From contig JAFEAT010000015.1 in the NCBI GenBank assembly GCA_018266255.1, positions 124,001 to 188,000 on the forward strand: a stretch of 64,000 nt of DNA. Direction: 5' to 3'. Under the pieces are notes generated by a model, which was not told the origin of the DNA, made no database searches, and saw only the letters and a list, made by a program, of their open reading frames with translations. The translations under genes were made by a program, and so were the position numbers. Of the stretch, positions 1-8,198 are shown one piece after another. The stretch is from Cyanobacteria bacterium SZAS-4 (GTDB taxonomy: Bacteria > Cyanobacteriota > Vampirovibrionia > Obscuribacterales > Obscuribacteraceae). Position 1 is the stretch's first letter. Each line of letters begins with the position of its first letter.

Positions 1-1
1 T

Positions 2-619
2 CCTGCACTGGACGGTTTCAATTTCAGCAAAGCAGACGCCGAGCACTTCAAAGACTTACCAGGAATTTCTTTAGACACAATTGTCACCTGCAAAAAAGCG
101 ACTTTTCGAGAAAACATTCTCTTTACCCACACGGGGTTGAGCGGACCGGCTAGTTTGCAGGCGTCACTGTATTGGCATAAGGGAGAAGCACTTAAATTCG
201 ACCTCTTGCCGCAGTTCGACGCCGAAAAATGGCTCAGCAGAATTAAAACGTCGCATAACAATAAAGTCGAGTTGAAAAACGTATTGTCTGAGAAATTGCC
301 AAAACGATTCGCAGAAAAGTTCGCCCAACTGATGAACATGAATCGCCCAATCAATCAATTGAACGAGCGACAGATTAGCGATCTAGCTCAGCATTTGCAT
401 GGCTGGACGCTGCATCCGTCCGGCACTGTTGGCTACAGAAAAGCCGAGGTCACCAGGGGCGGAGTCGACACCAAAGAGCTTTCATCACAAACGATGGAAG
501 CAAAAAAAGTTCCGGGACTTTACTTCATCGGCGAAGTAGTAGACGTAACAGGTCAACTCGGTGGCTATAACTTCCAGTGGGCTTGGGCTTCGGGATTTGC
601 AGCGGGAGAGTCGTGTTAA
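2..619 (+). CDS. HI0933/YhiN-family FAD-dependent oxidoreductase, C-terminal part
   Basis: The frame is open from the second base of the window, so this is the last ~205 residues of a gene that begins to the left. The visible part contains LFTHTGLSGP, a conserved block of the HI0933/YhiN (BaiN-like) flavoproteins, and ends with GEVVDVTGQLGGYNFQWAW followed by ASG, the C-terminal FAD-contact block of this family. These are ~400-residue Rossmann-type flavoproteins, probably NAD(P)H-linked; the in vivo substrate is mostly unknown. The N-terminal dinucleotide-binding motif is outside the window. A TTG at 137 could be taken as a start but lies inside the conserved block, so it is not the start. 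The next gene begins just after the stop. Confidence 0.85.
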   Translation, partial: PALDGFNFSKADAEHFKDLPGISLDTIVTCKKATFRENILFTHTGLSGPASLQASLYWHKGEALKFDLLPQFDAEKWLSRIKTSHNNKVELKNVLSEKLPKRFAEKFAQLMNMNRPINQLNERQISDLAQHLHGWTLHPSGTVGYRKAEVTRGGVDTKELSSQTMEAKKVPGLYFIGEVVDVTGQLGGYNFQWAWASGFAAGESC

Positions 620-632
620 CCAGCGTGTCACA

Positions 633-2273
633 ATGTATCTATATGAGACACGAAATCCCCAGGCAATGCAACTAGAGTCAAGCAAGACACGAATATTATC
701 CGCGATTGGACTGAGCATCATTTGTGCGTCGATATTCGCAGAATCTGCGCTGTCCAGAAAACTATCCTTCTACGAACAAGCGCTTGAATGCCTTGACGAA
801 GAAAAATATGACTTAGCTGTTCCAAAACTAAAGCAAGTAATTGAACATGATTCCTCAAATGCAGATGCGCATGCAGAACTGGCACGAGCGTACATGGATT
901 TAGATAACAACGAGGCAGCAATTGAAGAGTCGACTCGTGCTATCGCTATTGCCCCCAAAATGGCGAGAGCATACGCCACTCGTGCGTATTCTGAGTTTAA
1001 GACAAATCGAATGAAAGAAGGATTTGCAGACTCTGAAAAAGTGATAAAGTACTACACGGTAAATCCACTCGACGCAACGATTTGGAATACGTACAAGAAT
1101 CGAATTCAAGCATTCAGAATGCTTGGTCGCAACAAAGAATTTTTAGCAGAGCAACCGAAAGCATACATATCTGACCTCATAGATGCCGGTGAAAAAGCGC
1201 GCGAAGTCGGGCAGCTAGACGTTGCCTTGCAGAAGATAGACAGCGCTCTCAAAATCAATCCAGAAGTGGCAGATTTGTGGTTCATGCGCGGTGTGATTTG
1301 CAGCAACCAGAACAAAAATCCGGAAGCAGTCGACGATTTTAGCAAAGCGCTGAAATTAGCTCCCAATGTTCCAATGCTCCATTATTTCCGAGCCGATTGC
1401 TATCAACAAATGGGCAAGCACCAACAAGCAATTGATGATTTCAACAAAATCATTGAAGCGAAACCAAAACTGGTAGCATATCGATTTGTCTGTGAAACTG
1501 GGCGTCTTCGCAATGAATTGAGCCGCGACGACACGTCTCCAATTTCTCTTGCTGATGTTTATGTTCTACGTGCGCAGTCATACTCTGCAATCAAAAAACC
1601 TGACCTGGCAGCCAAAGATTTAGACGTGGCTGGGCGACTGGAACCCAGTGACGATAAAGCTTTCGCCAAGAAAGCAGAGTTGACCATGAACAATGGCAAA
1701 TTCGATCAAGCCATAATGGAATATACAAAATCGGTTGCTGCAAATCCGAAAGATTGGACGCGATATAAAGAACGTGCCGATGCATATTTGCAAGCTGGCA
1801 GAAACGAAGAAGCGTTAGCCGACTTTACTGAAGTAATAAAACTGACTCCTAATGAGCCTGGAGCCTACATGTTGAGGGCGTTGGCGTACAAGTCTTTGAA
1901 GCGATACGCCGAAGCGATTCCTGATTTCACCAAAGCCTTAGACCTTCGCGGCGCCGATGACGATGCTTACATGGAGCGGTCTGATTGCTACAGACTGATG
2001 CACCGATACAAAGATGCGCTCGCCGACTTAGATAAAGTGTCAGCGCTCCTTCCAGCGAACAATAATTTTGTGCACGAGGCACGAGTCAAAATCCTTGCTG
2101 AATCAGGCGAAAAAACAAATCCAGAAAGTTCATCGCTACCGCAGGCAGGAAAGTCGCAGCAATCTGCAGTTGAGACGCGCCAAGACGGCTACAGCATTCC
2201 CATATTGGTTGCGATTGCCGCAGCTGTTTTGGCAGTGGTTGGATTCATCGTCTACAAGACGAAGTCCAAGTAA
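633..2273 (+). CDS. Secreted, membrane-anchored TPR protein
   Basis: The protein of ~546 residues is mostly tetratricopeptide repeats, recognisable by repeated A..DF.KAL.L.P blocks (for example AVDDFSKALKLAPN, ALADFTEVIKLTPNEPGAY, AIPDFTKALDL). The N-terminus carries a signal-peptide-like stretch (ILSAIGLSIICASIFAESAL), and residues near the C-terminus (IPILVAIAAAVLAVVGFIVY) form a transmembrane helix followed by KTKSK, so the TPR part is probably outside the cytoplasm and anchored at its C-terminus. Such proteins act as scaffolds; no specific partner is evident. ATG at 633 and ATG at 666 are both possible. The second gives the more typical signal peptide. The frame stays open further upstream but would overlap the flavoprotein. 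Confidence 0.85.
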   Translation: MYLYETRNPQAMQLESSKTRILSAIGLSIICASIFAESALSRKLSFYEQALECLDEEKYDLAVPKLKQVIEHDSSNADAHAELARAYMDLDNNEAAIEESTRAIAIAPKMARAYATRAYSEFKTNRMKEGFADSEKVIKYYTVNPLDATIWNTYKNRIQAFRMLGRNKEFLAEQPKAYISDLIDAGEKAREVGQLDVALQKIDSALKINPEVADLWFMRGVICSNQNKNPEAVDDFSKALKLAPNVPMLHYFRADCYQQMGKHQQAIDDFNKIIEAKPKLVAYRFVCETGRLRNELSRDDTSPISLADVYVLRAQSYSAIKKPDLAAKDLDVAGRLEPSDDKAFAKKAELTMNNGKFDQAIMEYTKSVAANPKDWTRYKERADAYLQAGRNEEALADFTEVIKLTPNEPGAYMLRALAYKSLKRYAEAIPDFTKALDLRGADDDAYMERSDCYRLMHRYKDALADLDKVSALLPANNNFVHEARVKILAESGEKTNPESSSLPQAGKSQQSAVETRQDGYSIPILVAIAAAVLAVVGFIVYKTKSK

Positions 2274-2307
2274 TGGCAATGCATCGATGCAAATTCTGAG
2301 TCAACAA

Positions 2308-3573
2308 CTAGATGTTGAATTTCTTCCTCGCCGCAGCCACAGCAGCGTCTGGTTTCGGAGGATTTTTCAAGTCAGCCAAAATTGCTGGCAAGGCTTTTTT
2401 TGCAGCGAGTTCTCCAGACAATTCTGCCTTCTCCGCGTAAAAACTTTTCTTGGCTAGAACAGGAATAGTAGTCACATCTGGATTGATCACGACGTCGGCG
2501 AATTGCAATTGACGTTCGTCGGCAACAGCGAGAACGATGTCTGCCATACGCGAAGCTATGCCCTTATATGAGCGAAATTTCCGCGCAGGGATCTTCTGCA
2601 TCGGTTCATCCACCAGTACGGCGATCACAATGTCAGCCCCCGTATCGCGGGCGGCAGAAGCAGGCAAGTTAGCACGCACTCCGCCGTCGACATAGATCTT
2701 GTCGTCGATTGGCACTGGCTTAATCAGCGGAGAAATCGCTGAACTTGCTGCCATCGCTATGGCAAGCGGACCATCAGATATCCGATAGGCTTGACCGTCG
2801 ATCAGATTCGTTGCCACCGCAGAGAATGGAATTTTGGTCTCAGAAAACTGCATGTCCGGGCGAGGCAAGTTCTTAGCAAGAAACTTTCTGAAAGATTTGC
2901 CTGAGTACAATCCGGCGTATGGATTTTTGCCTTTGAAAGGGCTGAGTTTGCCAATTCCTGCTAAGACGACCTTTGGTGCAAGCGGAATTGGGGTGTAAGC
3001 CTTGCGCATTGTGCCGTTCTGCATCATTTTGCGGATGTCTTCGATTGGCACTCCAGCTGCATAGAATCCGCCCACGATAGCGCCCATGCTGTTTCCTACA
3101 ATGTAGTCGATAGGAATATTGTTCTCACGAAGAACTTTGAGAACCCCAAGATGTGCTCCACCTCGGGCTCCGCCGCCGCCCAGGGCTAAGGCTACCGTCG
3201 GACGGCGATACTCTGAACTCGGGGGTAATGTAGACGATGCGCTCGGCTCGTGTTCATGAATTTCCACGGCCTCGGCAGCTTTTTCAGCCCGCTGAGCAGG
3301 AGTGCTGAACACCTGACCGGAAGTCATGGTCTTTACCGCCGGGTCCGGTCCATCTGGGGCACTCTGCACCTGGTCTGGCAAGCCACTGCCGGTAGTCACC
3401 TTTGACTCCAATCTGTCGCCTGGCTTCGCCCCGTCACTCGGCTCGCCCTTCATCAGCTCGCTCTTCGGCGTTGGGTGGGTCAGTGTGTCTGCCCCGAACG
3501 ACGGACTCTGCGCGGCGATCATGCAAGAAAGACTCAATAGTATGTTGATTGACCGGAGGTTATTTTTATTCAT
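2308..3573 (-). CDS. Secreted patatin-like phospholipase
   Basis: This is a 421-residue patatin-family serine hydrolase (RssA/NTE type) that would hydrolyse acyl esters of phospholipids. The oxyanion motif GGGGARG is at about residues 132-138, the nucleophile elbow GNSMG at 160-164 (Ser162), and the dyad aspartate lies in VDGGVRANLP (Asp296), so the active site is complete. The first ~28 residues are a signal peptide ending SFGA. Residues 30-120 are a Pro/Ser/Thr-rich linker. There is no C-terminal POTRA or beta-barrel part, so it is not a PlpD-type autotransporter. It is convergent with the upstream TPR gene and apparently monocistronic. Confidence 0.92.
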   Translation of the reverse strand: MNKNNLRSINILLSLSCMIAAQSPSFGADTLTHPTPKSELMKGEPSDGAKPGDRLESKVTTGSGLPDQVQSAPDGPDPAVKTMTSGQVFSTPAQRAEKAAEAVEIHEHEPSASSTLPPSSEYRRPTVALALGGGGARGGAHLGVLKVLRENNIPIDYIVGNSMGAIVGGFYAAGVPIEDIRKMMQNGTMRKAYTPIPLAPKVVLAGIGKLSPFKGKNPYAGLYSGKSFRKFLAKNLPRPDMQFSETKIPFSAVATNLIDGQAYRISDGPLAIAMAASSAISPLIKPVPIDDKIYVDGGVRANLPASAARDTGADIVIAVLVDEPMQKIPARKFRSYKGIASRMADIVLAVADERQLQFADVVINPDVTTIPVLAKKSFYAEKAELSGELAAKKALPAILADLKNPPKPDAAVAAARKKFNI

Positions 3574-3660
3574 TTTTGTCAGCTCGCTTGATAGGACGCC
3601 CGGAGGGGTGACGGAACGAGCTCTACAGACGTTCCCTTGGGCAACGAAAAATAATCGAGA

Positions 3661-3693
3661 AAAAACCCCGCAAATTCACTTACGGGGTTTTTG
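3661..3693 (-). terminator. Rho-independent terminator (probably bidirectional)
   Basis: ACCCCG and CGGGGT form a stem around a 12-base loop, flanked by an A-run on the left and a T-run on the right. It lies downstream of the small minus-strand gene ending at 3754 and serves that gene. Because both flanks are A/T runs it could work in either direction. Confidence 0.7.
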
Positions 3694-3753
3694 AATTTTC
3701 AGCGCAACCTTTCTGGGAAATTGCGGTGCGATTCTAATTATTAGGTCGTCTAA

Positions 3754-3990
3754 TTACTTAGCTTCGCTTGTTGTTTTGGTGCTGTCTTCAGTAGTCGTCT
3801 TGCCACCAGATGTTTTGGTGTCAACTTTGTGACGTGTTACTGTTTTTCTCTTTCTGTGTTTGACACCTGGTTTTTTGTTAGTTTGAACAGTTGTCTTTAC
3901 TGTTTCCACGCCAGTTTCAGCAGCCATTACAGATGTGGCACCAACTCCGGCAAAGCTCAAAGCCAACATCATTGCAACTAAGTTCTTCAT
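3754..3990 (-). CDS. Small basic secreted protein, Lys/Thr-rich
   Basis: This is a 78-residue protein of unknown function. It has a clear signal peptide (MKNLVAMMLALSFAGVGATS then VMAA) followed by a short mature chain rich in Lys, Arg and Thr (KKPGVKHRKRKTVTRHKVD) with a Ser/Thr/Lys tail. The frame is open to a codon at 4029, but ATG at 3990 is preceded by GGAG at good spacing and starts the signal peptide exactly, so it is chosen. A terminator follows at 3661-3693, so it is probably transcribed alone. The basic mature part could bind nucleic acid, polyphosphate or an acidic envelope polymer; that is a guess from charge alone. Confidence 0.65.
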   Translation of the reverse strand: MKNLVAMMLALSFAGVGATSVMAAETGVETVKTTVQTNKKPGVKHRKRKTVTRHKVDTKTSGGKTTTEDSTKTTSEAK

Positions 3991-4235
3991 GTGTTTTCTC
4001 CAAATTGATACTTGAGGTTCTGGAAACATAGTACCGAAACAAAAGTAGAGAAATTGTGAACCGCAAAAACGTGAACAAGTTGAAAAACCCGGTATCCATG
4101 CGCCATTAACAATAGCGGCAGTCTAATTTAACTATAAGCTAACATCGCCTATAGACTTCACGAATTCTACACGCGTTGTCGAATATGAGTTACGATTTCA
4201 AGTAGACCAGAGTACAGCGACTCATTGCTCTCGCT

Positions 4236-5255
4236 CTAAGATTTGATATCGATCCTGTGATGCGTTTCTTCGTTCAAGACTTTGATATCGACATCAAGAA
4301 ATTTCTTGATCGTATCAATATTAGTCTCAGTGTGCGAACTAATCATGTCGGCCGTGAACGAACCGGCACCAGCAAGCGCAAACGGTATCAAAATCTGATC
4401 CGCAAGAAATTCGCCTACTGCAGCGGTGCTCTCGGTGTATCTGCGAGCGTAAGACACTGCATTCTCAGCAACTTTCTCTGCTGGCAAACCACGCGTGCCA
4501 ACTGCGGTGAATGTTTCAGTCACATACTCGCATTCGAATTGAATCGTTAGAGCATTGCCCGCGCTCACTGCGTTGTCTGACACATCTAAGCGAAGTTCAC
4601 CGCCGCCCCAGTCGGGCATGTTGTTGCGAACATAGTCTAGCTCTTTCTGACCGATACGCTGCGACAAGCGCACCAGAAGAGAACGCGCACATCGTCGAAG
4701 AGTTTTTCCACGACGCAGCAATTCAACAGTTTCCAATTTTTCAACCGGCTTCACGACTGCCGAGAACATTCCACCGCCAGGAGGATAAAAACCTAGTCTG
4801 GCGAGCTCGAGTTTGACGACTGGTCCGAACTGCTCCAGCGTGCGCACGTAAGTCTCATTGACGTAGTCAAACGGCGGAGCATGCGGGTTATGCGTGCCAC
4901 CAGTGAAAGTCAAATTGCTTTTCTCTTTGCACATCATCAAAGGAGGAAGAATGGTTTGAAAAACTAAGGTAGTGCTACCAGCGGTGCCGATATCAAATTC
5001 ATACGTTCCTGGTTTAACTTTGCCCGGTTCGAAGACTAAAGACTGCGATGTTTTCGAGTCACCTTCTACGGTGGCATCACTGATCGTGGCGGCAGCTTTC
5101 ACCGCAGTCAGGTGTTGCTGCTGCAAGCCAGGATTGGTGCGATTCGCGCGAATATTTATTAACTTGAAGGGCTTACCAGTGACAAGAGAAAGTGCAAGAG
5201 AAGTGCGAAGAATTTGCCCGCCGCCTTCACCAAATGATCCATCAATAGTTAACAT
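4236..5255 (-). CDS. rtcA: RNA 3'-terminal phosphate cyclase
   Basis: RtcA converts an RNA 3'-phosphate to a 2',3'-cyclic phosphate using ATP, through a histidine-AMP intermediate. The 339-residue protein has the family N-terminus (IDGSFGEGGGQILRTSLALS), the HNPHAPPFDY block, the FYPPGGG block, and a C-terminal LADQILIPFALAGAGSFT followed by SSHTETN, whose histidine corresponds to the adenylated catalytic histidine of the family. The length is normal. It is the last gene of a run read from a TPR gene and an EF-hand-like gene, with 24 bases between it and the gene before. No RtcB ligase or RtcR regulator is beside it. Confidence 0.95.
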   Translation of the reverse strand: MLTIDGSFGEGGGQILRTSLALSLVTGKPFKLINIRANRTNPGLQQQHLTAVKAAATISDATVEGDSKTSQSLVFEPGKVKPGTYEFDIGTAGSTTLVFQTILPPLMMCKEKSNLTFTGGTHNPHAPPFDYVNETYVRTLEQFGPVVKLELARLGFYPPGGGMFSAVVKPVEKLETVELLRRGKTLRRCARSLLVRLSQRIGQKELDYVRNNMPDWGGGELRLDVSDNAVSAGNALTIQFECEYVTETFTAVGTRGLPAEKVAENAVSYARRYTESTAAVGEFLADQILIPFALAGAGSFTADMISSHTETNIDTIKKFLDVDIKVLNEETHHRIDIKS

Positions 5256-5279
5256 TCAAACCTACCAAGATTTCCGTGA

Positions 5280-5765
5280 TTATTTCCCAGACATCGGTGG
5301 TGGTCCGATATCTTGTTCCGTTGCCGTTCCATCTGCGATTGCGATCCAACGTCGCAATTCTGAAAGCTTCAATTTACTGTGCACCAGAAACTGCGAGAGC
5401 ACCTGAGCATCGGTGCGGGTCAGCACGGTCTCTTTGCCTTCTTCGTCGTCTGACAAATTTATGATGGTGTCAAAATATTTTGCCACCAGCTTGAGCATGG
5501 CATATTCATCAACTGAAAAAACTTTTGGTGTCATTAGCGCGGCAGCAATTTCAGTCTGAGAAATTCCATTGCCGTTTGGATCTAATCGTTGGAAATTCTT
5601 GTCCAACAACACGGCTAATTTTTCGCCGCTCAACTCTTCTTCGACTGCCTGGAAATGGTCATTCGCTCTTGCATCTTCAGTAGTGCCGCCAACCAGCCAG
5701 ACAAGATCGCGAACTGCGTGTTCGGCAGCATCACTTTTAATTTTCTCGTCGAATTGCTGTTGCAT
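5280..5765 (-). CDS. Small protein with degenerate EF-hand-like loop
   Basis: This 161-residue protein has no signal peptide. Its middle contains LDKNFQRLDPNGNGISQTEI, which resembles an EF-hand calcium loop (Asp, Asn, Asn-Gly in register), but the acidic residue expected at position 12 falls at position 11, so one residue seems missing and calcium binding is doubtful. The rest is predicted helical and acidic, with no family I recognise. It lies 20 bases after the upstream TPR gene and 24 bases before rtcA, so the three are probably one transcript. Confidence 0.7.
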   Translation of the reverse strand: MQQQFDEKIKSDAAEHAVRDLVWLVGGTTEDARANDHFQAVEEELSGEKLAVLLDKNFQRLDPNGNGISQTEIAAALMTPKVFSVDEYAMLKLVAKYFDTIINLSDDEEGKETVLTRTDAQVLSQFLVHSKLKLSELRRWIAIADGTATEQDIGPPPMSGK

Positions 5766-5785
5766 GACCCGGTCTCGTCGAACGT

Positions 5786-6703
5786 TTAGTGCGTTTTGTC
5801 TTCATCGAAATTTATGCGTCGTGGAACTGTCGGATCCACACTCTGCGCTTTTTTCACATCAGCTAGTGACAACTCCGGCTGATTCTGTTCATGATACAAC
5901 CGCGCACGCGCCAAATAAAATCTTGATTTCATGGGATCTAGATTTATTGCTTCGCCGAAGTCAGCTAGTGCTTTGTCGACATGTCCCAAACGTTTATTCA
6001 CCATTCCTCGACGAAAGTGCAAGGACGCGCTCGATGGATCGTCATGGATAGCGGCATCGAGCTGTTCAATCTTCAGTTCGGGCTCGCTCAAAGTGGTATC
6101 TGGGTCAGAGCCGAAAGGAGCGATATCAGATTTGAACACAGCTTCTGGCGCATGAACAGCTGAGTTACCCGAGTCAGCGCTCGGATTTTCCACGAGGTAC
6201 TGTGCTACAGCTCTCTCATAAGCACTGACAGCACCCTGGTTTCGCGGATTCACGGGCTCGACTTTCTGACCACTCTGAGCTTGCCCTTTCTGATATTGAA
6301 CCACCAGCTGCGGGTCTGCGCGCATCGCAAGCACATAAAACTCGACTGCTTTATGATCGTGACCCAACTTCGCATGTGCCGTGCCAGTCCAGAGAAGGGC
6401 TTGAGAATCTTTCGGATGCGCCTTCAACATGTATTCGAAGTCAGACAACGCCTCAACATATTTCTTTTGGTAGAAATAGCACTGACCGCGCTTGAAGTAC
6501 GCGGCTGTATTGTTCATGTTGAATCCCAGCGCTTCCGTGAATGAATTTATGGCTCCGTCATAGTCACGATGCGCCATCTCAGCCTCGCCCCGTTCCATCA
6601 ACGGCAATTGTTCGCCCAGCGCACTGGTGACTGAAACCAGAGTGAATGAGAACGCGAGAAACGAGCCCAGAAGTGAGGTTTTCATCAAATTAGCTCTTGT
6701 CAT
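5786..6703 (-). CDS. Secreted TPR protein
   Basis: This 305-residue protein has a signal peptide (LLGSFLAFSFTLVSVTSALG) and two blocks of tetratricopeptide repeats. The N-terminal block covers residues ~35-140 (for example YDGAINSFTEALGFN and YVEALSDFEYMLKAHPKD). The C-terminal block covers ~210-290 (VDKALADFGEAINLDPMKSR). A variable linker separates them. It is probably a periplasmic or outer-surface scaffold. The ATG at 6703 has no clear ribosome site, and an ATG six codons later (6685) is an alternative. It heads a likely operon with the EF-hand-like protein and rtcA. Confidence 0.85.
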   Translation of the reverse strand: MTRANLMKTSLLGSFLAFSFTLVSVTSALGEQLPLMERGEAEMAHRDYDGAINSFTEALGFNMNNTAAYFKRGQCYFYQKKYVEALSDFEYMLKAHPKDSQALLWTGTAHAKLGHDHKAVEFYVLAMRADPQLVVQYQKGQAQSGQKVEPVNPRNQGAVSAYERAVAQYLVENPSADSGNSAVHAPEAVFKSDIAPFGSDPDTTLSEPELKIEQLDAAIHDDPSSASLHFRRGMVNKRLGHVDKALADFGEAINLDPMKSRFYLARARLYHEQNQPELSLADVKKAQSVDPTVPRRINFDEDKTH

Positions 6704-6847
6704 GACAGTTTATGCTCGAAATCCCAGCCTACATTGATTTAGATAAGTAAATGTTCGAACCTTTGCCCCAACGCCATTCTAAGTAGTAGCGATATGATAG
6801 TGCTTCGGTTTTGACCGGCATTGTCCACAGATACGGGGTTTAACAAA

Positions 6848-8035
6848 ATGGAAGTATCCCACAGATTGAAAGCGATTCCGCCTTACGTTTTTGCGGAAAT
6901 CGACAAAAAACGCCAAGCTGCTGTCGCAAGAGGCGTGGACGTAATCAATCTAGGTATTGGCGACCCAGACTCTCCCACACCGCGCCACATCGTCGATGCG
7001 ATGCACGAAGCGTTGGAAAAACCGATAAATCACCATTACCCGCCATTTGGTGGCATGAAGGAATACAAAGAAGCAGCTGCCGATTGGATTAAGAAGCGCT
7101 TCGGTGTGACCGTTGATCCAGTCACCGAAGTAACGTCATTGATCGGTTCGAAAGAAGGTCTCCACAACACGATCATGGCGTTTATCGACAGCGGCGACGT
7201 TGGTTTGATTCCTGATCCTGGCTACCCTGTCTATCAAACTTCGATTCTGCTTGCAGGCGGAACGCCTTATTTCATGCCGCTCAAGCCAGAAAATAAATTC
7301 CTTCCAGATCTGGACGCGATTCCAGAAGATGTTTGCAAAAAAGCGAAGTTGATCATATTCAACTATCCGAACAATCCAACTGCCGGAATCGCTGATATGG
7401 CTTTCTTCGAGAAGGCTGTCGCATTCGCCAAGAAGCATGACATTTTGCTCTGCCACGATCTGTCGTACTCTGAAATGACTTTCGACGGCTACAAAGCCCC
7501 ATCGATTCTCCAGGTGCCAGGCGCAAAAGACATCGCTATCGAACTGCACACGTTGTCGAAAACATACAACATGACAGGATGGAGAATTGGCTTCGCGATC
7601 GGCAATGCGCAAGCAATCAAGGCTCTCGCAAGTTTGAAATCGAACGTCGACACCGACATCTTCAAAGCGATTCAAGTCGCTGCCGTTGCCGCGTTCACCG
7701 GTCCAACAGACTTCATCGATCACTGCAACAAGCTCTACGTAGAGCGCCGCGACCTCGCCATCAAGTGCCTCGGCGAACTTGGTTGGAAGATCGAACCACA
7801 GAAGGCAACCTTCTACATGTGGCTGCCTGTGCCTAAAGGCGTGACATCAGCTGAGTTTTGCACTCAGATGCTAGACGTTGCGGGCATCGTGGTGCCGCCA
7901 GGTACAGCATACGGACCGAACGGCGAAGGCTTCTTCCGCATGTCGCTCTGCACTGATGTAGTGCGATTGCAAGAAGCATTCGACAGAATGAAGAAGCACT
8001 CAATCACTTACGACATGGGCACTGCTCGCGTCTAA
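6848..8035 (+). CDS. dapL: LL-diaminopimelate aminotransferase
   Basis: DapL converts tetrahydrodipicolinate directly to LL-diaminopimelate with glutamate as donor, bypassing the succinylase and acetylase routes of lysine and peptidoglycan synthesis. The ~395-residue protein is a fold-type I PLP enzyme with VINLGIGDPDSPTP near the N-terminus, YPNNPTAG, the aspartate block HDLSYSEMTFDGYKAPS and the PLP-lysine block LSKTYNMTGWRIGF. These match the DapL/DapC2 clade found in cyanobacteria, plants and chlamydiae. An in-frame TTG at 6821 extends the frame, but ATG at 6848 begins the conserved MEVSHRLKAIPPYVFAEID and is chosen. A strong terminator follows, so it is transcribed alone. Confidence 0.93.
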   Translation: MEVSHRLKAIPPYVFAEIDKKRQAAVARGVDVINLGIGDPDSPTPRHIVDAMHEALEKPINHHYPPFGGMKEYKEAAADWIKKRFGVTVDPVTEVTSLIGSKEGLHNTIMAFIDSGDVGLIPDPGYPVYQTSILLAGGTPYFMPLKPENKFLPDLDAIPEDVCKKAKLIIFNYPNNPTAGIADMAFFEKAVAFAKKHDILLCHDLSYSEMTFDGYKAPSILQVPGAKDIAIELHTLSKTYNMTGWRIGFAIGNAQAIKALASLKSNVDTDIFKAIQVAAVAAFTGPTDFIDHCNKLYVERRDLAIKCLGELGWKIEPQKATFYMWLPVPKGVTSAEFCTQMLDVAGIVVPPGTAYGPNGEGFFRMSLCTDVVRLQEAFDRMKKHSITYDMGTARV

Positions 8036-8080
8036 TCGCGGTTGACTTCCGAAGTCATCGGTCAAAATATCAAAGCATCA

Positions 8081-8108
8081 AAGTCCCTCTTTAGTGAGGG
8101 ACTTTTTG
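8081..8108 (+). terminator. Rho-independent terminator after dapL
   Basis: A perfect 9-bp stem (AAGTCCCTC / GAGGGACTT) with a 6-base loop runs into a T-run, about 45 bases after the dapL stop. Confidence 0.85.
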
Positions 8109-8198
8109 TTTGGACAGTTCCGCGAGTTTGCCGGTCGAATCATCGTAAGTTTTGTTTGGCCGGTTCCTGGCTAGTCCGTCATATAATACGGATTCCCG

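Noticed and set aside
2280..2291. 12-bp palindrome TGCATCGATGCA between convergent genes
   Set aside because: It is short, has no T-run and no second copy nearby, so it is neither a clear terminator nor an operator.
7136..7723. 195-codon minus-strand ORF opposite dapL
   Set aside because: It is the antisense shadow of a strongly conserved enzyme and its product resembles no protein.
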